Positions 47,222-58,080 of a stretch of 64,000 nt of DNA are shown in pieces (the stretch's first letter is position 1; each line of letters starts with the position of its first letter). The position numbers and the translations under genes were made by a program. Origin of the DNA: Dipteronia dyeriana (taxonomy: Eukaryota; Streptophyta; Magnoliopsida; Sapindales; Sapindaceae); contig CM065297.1 of assembly GCA_032871835.1 (NCBI GenBank), positions 60,437,253-60,501,252 on the forward strand, written 5' to 3'. The notes under the pieces were generated by a model, which saw only the letters and a list, made by a program, of their open reading frames with translations, had not been told where the DNA came from and made no database searches.

Positions 47222-47880
47222 TTAAATACCCCATATAAAAACCATCTCTAATTTTTTTTTTCTCTCTCCTTTCCTCTCTCTCCCCGATATCTCTCTCCCC
47301 GATATCTCTCTCCCGCTAACGAACCGTCCCCGGCATCCTTACGGAGGCCGGCGAACCGTCACCGGCCTCCTCTCTCTCTCACCCAACCTCTCTTCTCTCT
47401 CCCCACAACTCTCTCTCTTCTTTCTTTCTCTATTTCACTCACTTCTTATTCTCTCTCCTTTCCTTTCTCTTTCACACGTCATCGACTGCTTGTAGGAGTG
47501 CCGTCGCCTTGGCTTCCTGACCGTCCAGCAATACCTTCGAGCTTCCCCTCAGCTAGCGATTAGATCACTAAAAAAAACGAAAAACTAAAAACACAGAACA
47601 TTTCAAGTTTAAACATTTCAATTTAGTCAAGATTTTAAGTTTCAACCTTTCAATTTATGTAAGATTTCAAGTTTTAAAATTTGAAAACGAAAAACTTAAA
47701 AACCCCAGAACATTTCAAGTTTCAACTTTCAATTTAGTCAAGATTTCAAGTTTCAAAATTTCATATTTTAAAACAAGATTTCAAGTTTCAAGTTCCTAGC
47801 CGTGATTTCAAGTTTGGTTCCAGATTTTAGTCATGATTTCAAGTTTTCTTTAAGTTTTAAAGAAAAAATCAAATTCAGGG
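47222..47880. repeat. CT-rich tract and TTTCAAGTTTC-type direct repeats
   Basis: 47250-47470 is CT-rich (CTCTCTCC, with a doubled CCCCGATATCTCTCT) around a short GC island (ACGGAGGCCGGCGAACCGTC). 47580-47860 contains two long copies (about 109 bp apart) of a segment starting GAAAAACT(T)AAAAA, rich in ATTTCAAGTTTC. It looks like a decayed UTR or transposon end. No coding content. Confidence 0.5.
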
Positions 47881-49364
47881 ACATTTTTATAATTTATGGA
47901 CATACACTGATTTTTTTTTAAAATTGTTATTAACAAATAAATTTTTATATTTGATTAAAAATAAAATTTTTATACTGGTTATGGTTATTTTTTATTTTCT
48001 TACTTTTGTCGACAATTTAAAAAATCATTGTGTACTTTCAGATGAATACAGTAGTGGCAAATGGCAATCGATAATCGTCTGTCACATCGAGTGGGCCCTT
48101 ACTGATTTAAAATTTCAAATCCATAGAAATCCAAGAAAAGTCAATTCTATATTATATACAAGTATACAGCATTGTTGCAAAAACAAAAAAACAAAAAAAA
48201 AGTATGCAAGTTGTTAAAGAAACAAAAACAGACACCGATGGAAAGGAACCAGAGAGCGGATACCACATTCATATTAGTTTCAAGTCTAAACTCTACAAAG
48301 GGGAGAATCTAGGGGTGTTCAAAATCCCCATGACCTTATCTCGGCGAGATGCATCCCCATTTGAGGTCAGGAGTCCACAAAAAACAAAGGATAACGATAA
48401 TAACATAATAAATTTTATCTTCAAATTTAAATTTGAAAATGTTTTGATGGACCGTTTGTTATTTTATCTGAATATTGAAATCTAAAACCGAGTGATGTTT
48501 TTTTTTCCACACACGAATATAGTGTCAATTTATTTATATTTTAAAAGTTAAATTGTTAATTTGATATTTATACCATCGTTAGTTGTTAATATTGATTGTC
48601 ACGTATTTTTAATTGATATGATACAAATAAATATATATATATAAATGATTTTGATTTTTACAAAGAAAATTGAAGGTTTAACATTGAAGATGAAATGACA
48701 ACATGATTATGAATTTTATTTATTTATTTTATATTCATTTATCATAAGTAATAAATTAAAGAAAATAAATTTGTAAAATATAAAATTTTGATAATATTGG
48801 AAAATATGTTATCCTTGAACAATAATTGTAGAAGAGAATCACTTACAAAAAAAAAAACAAATAAAACAACCTAATAGAATCAATTCAGACTTATTAAGTA
48901 TTAAGTGGAAAAAAAAACTAAACTTTTTATGGGAAAATACAAACTAACTTGAATTCTTCTATCATTATTTTTTTTTGAACTATTGCAATATTTTTATATT
49001 AGGAGAGATGATATGACATGAACCCGTAACTCCATGAATGCATGTAGTGATTGGCATTGGGGAAATTGTTGGAAATATGGGTTTGAAAGAGAGAATTGCT
49101 CTAGAGAAAAATGGTAAGTAAATGAAATATTCCTGTAAAATGGCGAGTACACAATGGGTATGAGAATTTTATCGTTAGGATTCAATGAAACCTAGTAATC
49201 TAATTGTTGATTTCAAGTTATGTATGACAAGAATCAACCACTTAGAACACTCTAATTAAATTCTTGATGATGACTAAAAAAATAGAAGAAGAGAAGAAGA
49301 TTTAGAAAACTACATAGAGTTGTATTTTTGTTCTGATCCAAAAAACAAACCATATTGGTATATT
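47881..49364. other. Unassigned region, no recognisable gene
   Basis: AT-rich. The open stretch 48204-48485 (MQVVKETKTDTDGKEPESGY...) and 47924-48217 have no domain I recognise, no codon pattern that stands out and no flanking signals, so I do not call a gene. Confidence 0.4.
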
Positions 49365-49618
49365 TGTTGGAAAGGAGAACATAATTAAGACCGAATCAGT
49401 TGTTATCTCTACTGATTCGGCCAATGAGACTTTTTAGGAAATAAATCATATTTTTTTATCTTGTACATATTATGCTTTAATGTACATTCCTAAATCAGTG
49501 ATTATGTAGCTTAATTTTGTCCTACAAAATAGCTATTGTAATATACAAATGAAACATAGTACTGTATTACTTTTATAATAAAAAATACACAAAAATTCAT
49601 TCTTTCTCAAAATCGTCA
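49365..49618 (+). repeat. 5' LTR of Copia-E
   Basis: It begins TGTTGGAAAGGAG, ends AATCGTCA and is immediately followed by the primer-binding site. Only one copy is in the window, so the left limit rests on the TG start and on short LTRs being usual in several copia lineages. Confidence 0.7.
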
Positions 49619-49705
49619 TGGTATCAGAGCCTGATTCCAACTCTGAGAACTAGGTTATCTTAAATATTCAGAAATCTATTGATTTCTTCTTTTTTCCCGT
49701 ACATA

Positions 49706-50640
49706 ATGTCTGAAGATTCTTTTACATCCAACCCCACGCCAGGGTCCACAAACAGTCAATCACCCTTACACCCCTATTTGATCAGCATTCAGTACGAATT
49801 ACTAATAAAAAGCTGAATGAAGACAAGTTTAACCACTGGTCACTTTCTATTAAGATGTATATACGCGGGCGTGGTAAAATATGGTACCTGACAGGCAAGG
49901 AGGCTGAAACAGATGTAAAGGACAACAAACCTACAACTTGGGATGCGAAAAATTCCATGGTTATGGCTTGGCTCGTCAACTCTATAGAGGATGATATCAG
50001 TGCGAATTATCTTGGTTATTCAAAAGCCAAGGACATGTGGGACAATTTAAATCAGATGTACTTTGATATGGGTAACCAGTCTTAAGTCTATGAATTACAA
50101 CTTAAAGTCGGAGAGATGAAACAAGGTACAAACACAGTTAACAAATACTTTGCCACTTTGAAATGATCATGGCATGATCTTTACATGTTTAATGTGTACA
50201 AGTGGAAATATCCAGATGATGGTGCTCACTATCAAACGTTACTCGACAATAACCGTGTTTTCAGGTTTCTTGCAAGGTTGAATGTATAGTTTGATGAATT
50301 TAGGGGGAGAAGAATTGGTCGACAACCTCTTCCCTCCATTAATGAAGTGTTTATAGAGGTATGAAGATAAGAAAGCAGACGAATGGTGATGCTGGGAAAA
50401 AAGGCAGTCGGATCTCCTGTAGAAACATCAACTTTTACTACACAGCATGCCTCAGCCAATAAAGTTTCTTTCTCCAAATAAGAGAACAAACAGAAACTCT
50501 AGTGTGACCGTTGTAACCGACATCACCATACCCGAGAAACATGCTGGAGAATTCATGGCAAGCCGGCTAATTGGAAGCCCAAAGACAAGAGGCAAACAAC
50601 ACCCCATACGTCTAATGTAGCCGAGTAGAATTATTTCAGT
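49706..50640 (+). pseudogene. Copia-E gag
   Basis: ATG at 49706 (MSEDSFTSNPTPGSTNSQSP) shifts frame near 49790. Then come NEDKFNHWSLSIKMYIRGR, LTGKEAETDVKDNKPTTWD and AWLVNSIEDDISANYLGYSK, followed by stops. A knuckle-adjacent block CDRCNRHHHTRETCWRIHG lies near 50500-50560. Broken in at least five places. Confidence 0.82.
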
Positions 50641-50649
50641 AAGGAGCAA

Positions 50650-51220
50650 TTGGATCAACTTCTGAAACTCATCAAATTTGGTCCAAGAAGCAGCAACCTT
50701 ACTCCCACTGGATCTCTTGCTCAATCAAGTATATTTTCTATTAGTTTATCACACAAACTTGTTCCTGCATTATGGATCATTTATTCTGGTGCATCTGATC
50801 ATATGACAATCAACTCTTCCTTGTTTAAAACCTATTCTCCATGTCCTAGTAATGAGAAAGTAAGAATAGCAGATGGCAGTTTGTCCCCAATTGCTGGAAA
50901 TGTTCCATTCAAATTTCATCAAATATTGTTTTGAAGTCCATTTTACATGTTCTTTACCTGTTTTGTAATATCTTATTTGTCAGTAAACTATCTCAAGACT
51001 CTAATTGTTCTGTAAGTTTTTCTCCTACAATCTGTGAACTTCAGGACATGACTTTGGGAATGATGATTTGTAGTACTAAAATAAAGGATGGACTTTACTA
51101 CTTAGAGGACTCTTCTTTGGTCAATACACTTGATTTGGGGTTAAAATGTAATATTAGTTCTCTTCATGTTAGAGAACAGATTGTGATTTGGCAATATTGA
51201 TTAGGACATCCTAATTTTGC
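50650..51220 (+). pseudogene. Copia-E protease and GAG-pre-integrase
   Basis: ALWIIYSGASDHMTINSSLF is the protease loop with Tyr (codon 50782-50784) in place of the catalytic Asp. VRIADGSLSPIAGNV and CELQDMTLGMMICSTKIKDG, then LYYLED, lead to the pre-integrase region (IWQY-stop-LGHPNFAYFKHLFP). The Asp loss and stops show it is dead. Confidence 0.85.
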
Positions 51221-52627
51221 TTATTTTAAACATTTGTTTCCTAATCTATTTAATAAAGTATCTCATGAGAATTTTCAATGTGATGTGTGTTGTTTTTCTA
51301 AGAGTCATCACAATCCATATCATTTAAGAACTTACCGGTCATCAAAACCCTTTTATTTGATTCATAGTGATGTTTGGAGACCTTGTAAAGTGCCTACTTT
51401 AATTGAAAAAAAATGTTTGTGACATTTATAGATGATCACAGTAGATTATGTTTGATTTACTTAATGAATAAGAAATCTGATGTTAAAAAATTATTTAATG
51501 ATTCCTATACTTTGATTGAAAATCAATTTCAAACAAAAATCATTATTCTATGTAATGATAATGGTAAAGATTTGTTAATCAATATCTTGGATTTTTTTTC
51601 TTCTGAAAAAGGAATCCAACATTAATCTACGTGTCCTTATACACCACAATAAAATGGTGTTTTTGAAAGGAAAAATCGCAATCTTTTAGAAGTTAGTAGA
51701 GCTCTTATGCTTTTTATGAATGTGCACAAGGGGAGAGGCAGTTTTAACGGCAACATATTTGATAAATAGAGTTCCATCTCGTGTTTCAGTTTTAACGGCA
51801 ACATATTTAATAAATTGAGTTCCATCTCATGTTTTAAATCATCAAACACCTTTGAATTGTTTTAAAAATTGGTTTCCTAAGAATCGGGTTACTTCAAATT
51901 TGCCTCTGAAAGTGTTTGGTTGTGTCGTGTTTGTTCATATTCCTATTATATCTCGGTCAAAGTTAGATGCTAGAGCTGAAAAATGTGTTTTCATTGGCTA
52001 TGAACCTAACACAAGGGCATTTAGGTGTTTTAATCCTGTTACAAAGAAAATCCATATTAGTATGGATGTATTTTTTCTGGAACAAACTCCTTTTTTTTTT
52101 TTAACTAAAACTCCTCTTCAGAGGGAGCATTTAAAAGAAGATGAGCTTGATATTTTTTAGGAAACTAACAATTGTGTTTTACCAAATGTGTTTGTCCCAA
52201 ATGGTTGTTGGTTCCAATTTTTTCTCCCCTAATTATGATGTCGACTCTTTAGAGGCCAAATAAACTGATTTGTCAGAAGAGGAGGTTGAAAATAACGCAG
52301 AATTGGAGCCTAATCAAATGCCAAATCTATATGCTTCTAATTTTAGGGAAGGAACATTACAAGATAAAGACCCCTTAATCTGAAGAAATATCCCAGAACC
52401 GAGATTAAGGAGTATTCAAGAAGAAAACCTCATTTTAATAAAGTACAACTGGATTTGACACAGGCCCAATTGCCGTTTCTAGGTCCTATTCCTGAACCTG
52501 GTGTAACTTCAGAGCTATTATCTGAACCTAGACCAGAACCAGATTTGAACCAGCCAGATAAGACCTATGTCCATATTCCTAAGCCTTCTAAAGTTGTTAA
52601 AAATCTTGTTATACCTGTAACTAATGA
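51221..52627 (+). pseudogene. Copia-E integrase and linker to RT
   Basis: FQCDVCCFSKSHHNPYHLRT (zinc-binding Cys pair), HSDVWRPCKVPT (first Asp), VTFIDDHSRLCLIYLMNKKS, LCNDNGKDLL (second Asp) and NGVFERKNRNLLEVSRALM (Glu). The integrase C-terminus is NLPLKVFGCVVFVHIPIIS then CVFIGYEPNTRAFRCFNPVT. A partial 60-bp duplication lies at 51735-51830 (GTTTTAACGGCAACATATTT twice). The linker ends LVIPVTNEIVG at the Copia-D insertion. Confidence 0.87.
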
Positions 52628-52630
52628 AAT

Positions 52631-54434
52631 TGTTGGAATCATGCTCGATAGCAAGAGTGTAATAATGTATTTGACAATCTTTTCATATTAAAAAAAGTGA
52701 TTTTTAGTTTAACAAATCTTACCGCATTTATAGTTTAATTATTATAATTGTCAAAAGTAAATAATCTTAAGATCAATAGACTATGAGAAAATAAGAATTG
52801 TTCGTACATCTGGATATGTATAATGTAGACACAATTCTTTAGTTAGTCTCGAATAATATTCACAACTTAAGATAAAGGTTGAGCACATTTATCTTGTTAA
52901 AGTTGTAGATTCTTTTGCTAGCATTTGAGTGGGATCAAATGTGTTATGATGAGTCTAAAATCATCAAAGTGTGGCGTCTTTGGACAAAACAATCTATTGC
53001 ACTGGGTGTATTGAATAGGATCACAGTGATATACTTTATCCATAATCGTCAATGGATAAAATATTTCACTTGAAGACAATCGGAGAGTCTATCTCAATCT
53101 TGAGATAAATGATGGACTTAATGTTGCAAGTGTTATCATTTGAGCTATCAATGAGTACGATTATATAACATAGTCTATCCTCGATAGTTTGGTGGTATTC
53201 ATTTGTTAATCGATAGAGGACTTCGTTTATAGATATGGACATCGTAACTCCATTTATTTAATGAGAGTAAAATATCATCATATGGATGTTTTGTGATATT
53301 AGATATTAAATCTTAACGTTAAGTTTTTAATAATGTCTATTGAAATATGGCTTCTGGACAAGTCAAAATATCCAAGTTCAAAATGTGGTCATATGAGTAA
53401 ATATGGTAACTTGGAGAGCTATCGGCGGTCTATGAGCTCTTGGCGATTACTGATATTCTTCATGAGGATACACTATCTCCATTATGATTTTCTAGAGTAT
53501 GAATGAACGATATTAACAAATTCTATCTTTATTTAAGAGTTCAATTTTAGTTCTTTAGTGAAATGAACTAAAATTAATAGATCGGACCTAAATGAATCAT
53601 TTGTTGATTGTGATTAGGTTATGTCTATTGGAGCTTAAATTTAGATAGCCCACCAAGATCCTCAGTCTACATGAACTTGCATGGATAACCTGATATATTC
53701 TACCGGACCAATTTATGGGTCCATCTAGAATTGTATTAAGACATGTGGACTTGTTTCTTTTAGTAAGATTGGGTCTAGTTCACATGTGGACTTTTTATTT
53801 AAGTCAAATGGATTTAGTAAAATAGGGAAAACAATATTTGGCCCATATATATTGGCTTAGGCGGCTACGGCTATATATATATTAGCTTATATATTGATTT
53901 TTTATTTAATTAAATGGAAATTAATTAATTTGTTAATTAATTAATTATTTAATTAAAAATCAAAAAAAAATTCCTAATAGGAGTAGGTCTCCTATTGTCA
54001 TATTATTTTTGGTAATATGATAAATATCAAACACTATATTTGATAAGTAGATAAATACAAGGAATTTATTTATCTAGTCAAATTAGGAAGTATTTGATTT
54101 ATATTATGACTAATTGACAATTGGTAAAATTAGGAAGGTTTTGATTTAGTCACAATTTAATTTATATTCAATAATTGGTTATTAAATAAATACACTATTT
54201 GAGTTGGATTAGGAGTCTTGGTGTGTAAAAGAAATTCTATTTTTAAGAGGTTTGAATCCAAATTTTGATAGGAGTTTTGGTGAAGTAGAAATCCTCTTTC
54301 TAGGAGGATTTTCGACCACCTATGTACGTCAATTATTCTAGGGTTAAGATTCTTCTATTAAAGGGAAAAATTTTAAATATATCAAACCCTAATTTTACGC
54401 TTCCACCACATTTTCGAACCGATTTTTCCCTACA
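52631..54434 (+). repeat. 5' LTR of Copia-D
   Basis: 1804 bp from TGTTGGAATCATGCTCGATA to CCCTACA. It matches the Copia-C LTRs (reverse complement) over its first two thirds. The last third differs and lacks the AC/AT microsatellite. Confidence 0.88.
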
Positions 54435-54436
54435 AT

Positions 54437-54452
54437 TGGTATTAGAGTCTGG
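54437..54452 (+). other. Primer-binding site of Copia-D
   Basis: TGGTATTAGAGTCTGG, two bases after the LTR; the initiator-Met site with two C-to-T changes relative to TGGTATCAGAGCCTGG. Confidence 0.85.
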
Positions 54453-54839
54453 TTGTACCCTTGATTAATTGATGTATGTATACATGAATCTATTTCTTTT
54501 TATTGTAAAGATGTATGTTTTAGAAATAGATAGCACTCTAGGTATTCACATTTATATTTACATTGGAATGTATGGATATATATATGTTTTATATGTGGAT
54601 TGTTATTGCTCAATTTTGGTCATAGAATTTCAATGTAATTTTGTTTTGGGATTGTAACAAGAAGAGTGGTCTATCATCGCCATAAATGGTGCGAACTCCC
54701 AAAGAAGGGGTGACATTTATGGGTGTTGGATTACCGTTGAATTTTACGATTGAATTATTTTAAATAATTCAAGATAAATATTCGAAAGTGCTTTATCATG
54801 ATTATTTACTTATATATTTTTATTATTGTTCAGAAAATC

Positions 54840-55430
54840 ATGACCCCATCCCTAATCAACATCCTAAAGGATAATACTTTAACTGGTGATAATTATGTCA
54901 CGTGGAAAAGGAAAATTGGGCTTTTATTGCAATCCGAAAAGTATAAGTTCCTTCTGTGCACTCCTAAACCACCTACTCTTACTAATGAATCTACTCTGAA
55001 GCGAAGAGATGAGTATCAACAGTGGGAGTCTTCAGATGAGATGGCTAAATGTTACATTATGGCCACCATCTCCGACGTGTTGCAACAACAACATGAAGGA
55101 ATGAAGACTATTGCCGATATAATGATGTCTCTAGATAAGATGTTTGCTATTAGGTCTAGGACGACTAAGAGAGAGGTAGTGACTGCTTCCATGAATCTTA
55201 GGATGAAACTTGGACAGGCTGTGAAAGATCACATGATGAAAGTCATAGAACATCTCAGTATTGCTGAACTAAATGGTGCTGAGATAGATGGTGAGACAAA
55301 AATTGACATGATTGTCAACTCACTATCACATTTCTTTGATCCATTCAAGTTGCACTACACCTTGAATAATATGGTATACACCTTGTGAGGCCTGATGCAA
55401 GATGTTCAAAGCGCCGAGAAAATCCTTGTG
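54840..55430 (+). pseudogene. Copia-D gag
   Basis: The frame is open to 55388: MTPSLINILKDNTLTGDNYV, WKRKIGLLLQSEKYKFLLCT, STLKRRDEYQQWESSDEMAK and LSIAELNGAEIDGETKIDMI. It stops at 55386-55388 (YTL-stop) and continues with GLMQDVQSAEKILVK. The ATG at 54840 is chosen because it equals the Copia-C gag start; the open frame begins 42 bases earlier. Confidence 0.88.
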
Positions 55431-55466
55431 AAAGTAAGGTACAAGAGATTCATGCTATAGGAAAAG

Positions 55467-56294
55467 TTGCTACTGTTAAGACCCATAAGAAGGTCAAGAA
55501 ACAACAGAAGAAAAAAAAAATTAGGACCTACTAAGAAGGAGAGAAAAAAAGTAACCAAGATCGAAGGGAAGTGTTTCCTTTTTGGTGAAAAGAGCCATTG
55601 GAAAAGAAATTGCCCAAAGTCTCAGGACAAGAAGGAAGAAGGTAATATTAATTATCTTGAAACATGTTTTTTGGCGAATTCTATAGATTCTTGGATCATA
55701 GACTCCGGAGCCACTAATCATGTTTGTTTTTCCTTACAAGGTTCAAGGAAAGGAGAAGGCTTAAAGAAAACGAATTCAACTTACGTTTAGGCAATGGATC
55801 GTTGGTGTCTGTTAGTTCAGTGGGAGATATTAGAATTAGATTAGATTCTTATAGACATTTATATTTAATAGACGTTTATTATGTACATCAATTCAAGAGG
55901 AATTTAATTTTAGTTTCTTGTTTAAATAAATTTGAATATTCAGTTACTTTTAATAAAGCTTTTATTATTAGTAGGAATAACAAATTTGTTTGAAAAGGTA
56001 CACTGGAAAACGGTTTATTCTATTTGCAAAGCAATATTTCTCACTTGATAGACATGGAATCAAAGGAACCTAATCATAAAAGAGTAAAATTATCAAAAGA
56101 TGAAACCTATCTATGGCATTTGCATCTAGGTCATATTAACCTTGATAGGATTAAAAAATTGGTTAGTGACGGATCTCTAAGTGCCTTAAAGGTTGATGAT
56201 CTACCAACTTGTGAATCTTGTTTGGAAGGTAAAATGACCAAAAGGTCGTTCATAACAAAAGGCACAAGAGCCACTGAATGTTTAGGATTAGTAC
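55467..56294 (+). pseudogene. Copia-D zinc knuckle, protease and GAG-pre-integrase
   Basis: CFLFGEKSHWKRNCPK has Phe in place of the second knuckle Cys. SWIIDSGATNHVCFSLQGSR is an intact protease loop, then a shift. LRLGNGSLVSVSSVGDIRIR and VYYVHQFKRNLILVSCLNKF follow. The last part, YLWHLHLGHINLDRIKKLVS and CESCLEGKMTKRSFITKGTR, is the pre-integrase domain, cut at 56294 by element F. Confidence 0.88.
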
Positions 56295-57549
56295 TGTTAA
56301 TAGCCAAATTTGGCTAGGGACCAAAGGAGAATTTTCCACTTCCTAGCCTTCATGCAAGAGTCCAAATTCATGCTTATGTAGCAGGGTATCAAGGTCCCCA
56401 AGGTCGATCTACCACGCGATCCTTCAGGAGCAAGGCAAGGCTGCCTATACCATTTGAGCATCTCGCATGCATCCAGGCTCACCAAATAAAACCCGACTTG
56501 ACTGTGTCAAGCTCCTTATACCAGTATAGAAGCCCGAAGCTAGGTCGATGTGTGAGGACTTGGGTTTCCCAACATCGAGGTATCTCATTCCTTTGGATAC
56601 TGTCTCGGGGTTTTTCAGCATATGATCATTCGTGATACTTTTTCCCCTTTGATTAGTCCACCTCTCTCTACATAAGATTTATTTTTCTCCTATTTATCTA
56701 GTGTATTATACATGTATATATGTGTGTGAGCTAGATTCCGACCCACTGGATCTAGCACCGTTGTTCATTTATCTACATGCCAAGTTGCATATCAAGATGG
56801 GGAGAAACCACCCAAACCCACTTAAAGGGAGTTGATGAGCTCTCTTGAACCCTCTCTATGGGAGCGGACAAGGATATGACACTGGAGCTAGATAAGCCCT
56901 CCTCCTTATTTGCTATTTGGGTTGGGAAGCTATGGAGGAGTACCAATCCTATTCCTTACTCACCATTTAGATCGGGGAACTATAGGAAAGAATCGGGGTC
57001 CACGACCAAGCTACACGACCTGGGTACCAAGACGGGTTTCGACCCCGACCGAAGGCAGCTACAAGTGAAGAATCGTTACCGAAAGGTCCGATCTTTCTCG
57101 ACCACTTCTACATCATCCAATAGCACCTATCTGACCTCCTTGCTCGCTATCTAGATCAGAGACTTCTAGAGAGGAGATTAAGGACCAGGACCTAAGGACC
57201 AAGATCAACCTATTTACACCAGCAATGGAACCTCGAGCTCCACGTGTTTCCTCTATATGCGCGAGGCCCGACGGGTGAGATGACTCATCTTCTACCTACA
57301 ACGAAGCCCGACTGGTGGGATGACTCTTCTCCTACCTACCATGAAGCTTGACAGGTGGGATGACTCCTCACTTACCTACCATAAATCCAGATGAGTGGGG
57401 TTACTCCTCTCATACCTACCGTTTCATCCTCCACATTCATATAAGATCTCTCCAAGGTACAAGATACCTACCCCGACCATGACCTTCGAGGTAGCGGTGT
57501 CGAGGGTGTTAATCGAGAATTTTCATCCAATGGGAATTTTTGGTTAACA
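56295..57549 (+). repeat. 5' LTR of element F
   Basis: 1255 bp from TGTTAATAGCC to GGTTAACA. The first 280 bp match 62801-63075. The rest does not match the visible 3' LTR. It contains a 49-50 bp tandem repeat at 57262-57420 (GAAGCCCGACTGGTGGGATG, four diverged copies). Confidence 0.65.
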
Positions 57550-57554
57550 CTTTT

Positions 57555-57572
57555 TGGCACCGTCTGTGGGAA
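57555..57572 (+). other. Primer-binding site of element F
   Basis: TGGCACCGTCTGTGGGAA, the usual plant gypsy form with one change from TGGCGCCG. It lies five bases after the LTR end. Confidence 0.75.
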
Positions 57573-58080
57573 GTTTCCACACCCTTTTGAAAGCATTCAT
57601 GTCTCTACATGAGCATCTTTATACTATTGAGGTGATAGATTTATCAATCATTGTTTATGATATCCTTTCTCCATGTTTGTCTATATCGCCTACGTACCAC
57701 GTGTTGTGCTCATTTTGTGGTTTAACATGTTTTGTTTATTGTGGTGTAAATATGGTACGTGGGACTCTTAGTGGAACCGGTTTATTATGCTGCTCCTATG
57801 AAGCGAACCTGCTCATATAATCATGGAGCTCCAAATCAGTAGCTCCCCACCTGAAGATCTCATACACAGCTGAACCACTCCGATACATCGAGAGCTAATA
57901 TACAGTAGATCTGCACCTCTCTTGTTCCCTCTCAGAAGATTTGTTCTGCTACCGGTAGACCTTCTATCCAGTAGATCCATTGGATTTGTACCTAGTCATA
58001 CGGATCCCCTCATGTCACCGGATCCGCCCTTCAGAAGCACCTAGATAGCTATAGCAGGTCAACTCATGAATCTGAGAAGT
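57573..58080 (+). other. Element F leader, no gene
   Basis: Sequence after the primer-binding site. The open frame 57554-57820 overlaps the primer-binding site and has no gag-like motif, so it is not called. Confidence 0.5.

Larger units (their letters stand above)
49365..52630 (+). mobile_element. Copia-E: Ty1/copia element, 5' half only in the window
   Basis: The 5' LTR is 49365-49618. The primer-binding site TGGTATCAGAGCCTG starts at 49619. Gag, protease, GAG-pre-integrase and integrase relics follow in that order. The element is interrupted at 52630, just before RT, by Copia-D; the rest should lie beyond the window. The short LTR (254 bp) separates it from Copia-A, B and C. Confidence 0.87.
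52631..56294 (+). mobile_element. Copia-D: Copia-C family element, 5' half only in the window
   Basis: The 5' LTR is 52631-54434, then primer-binding site, gag, protease and GAG-pre-integrase. It is interrupted at 56294 by element F. The internal sequence matches Copia-C (the same gag start MTPS.INILKDNTLT and the same GDIRI/YLWHL blocks). It was inserted into Copia-E. Confidence 0.9.

Noticed and set aside
48204..48485. Open frame of 93 codons (MQVVKETKTDTDGKEPESGY...)
   Set aside because: No domain, no neighbours, no splice or promoter signals, and AT-rich surroundings; length is within chance.
57554..57820. Open frame starting at the element F primer-binding site
   Set aside because: It overlaps the primer site and has no gag-like motif.
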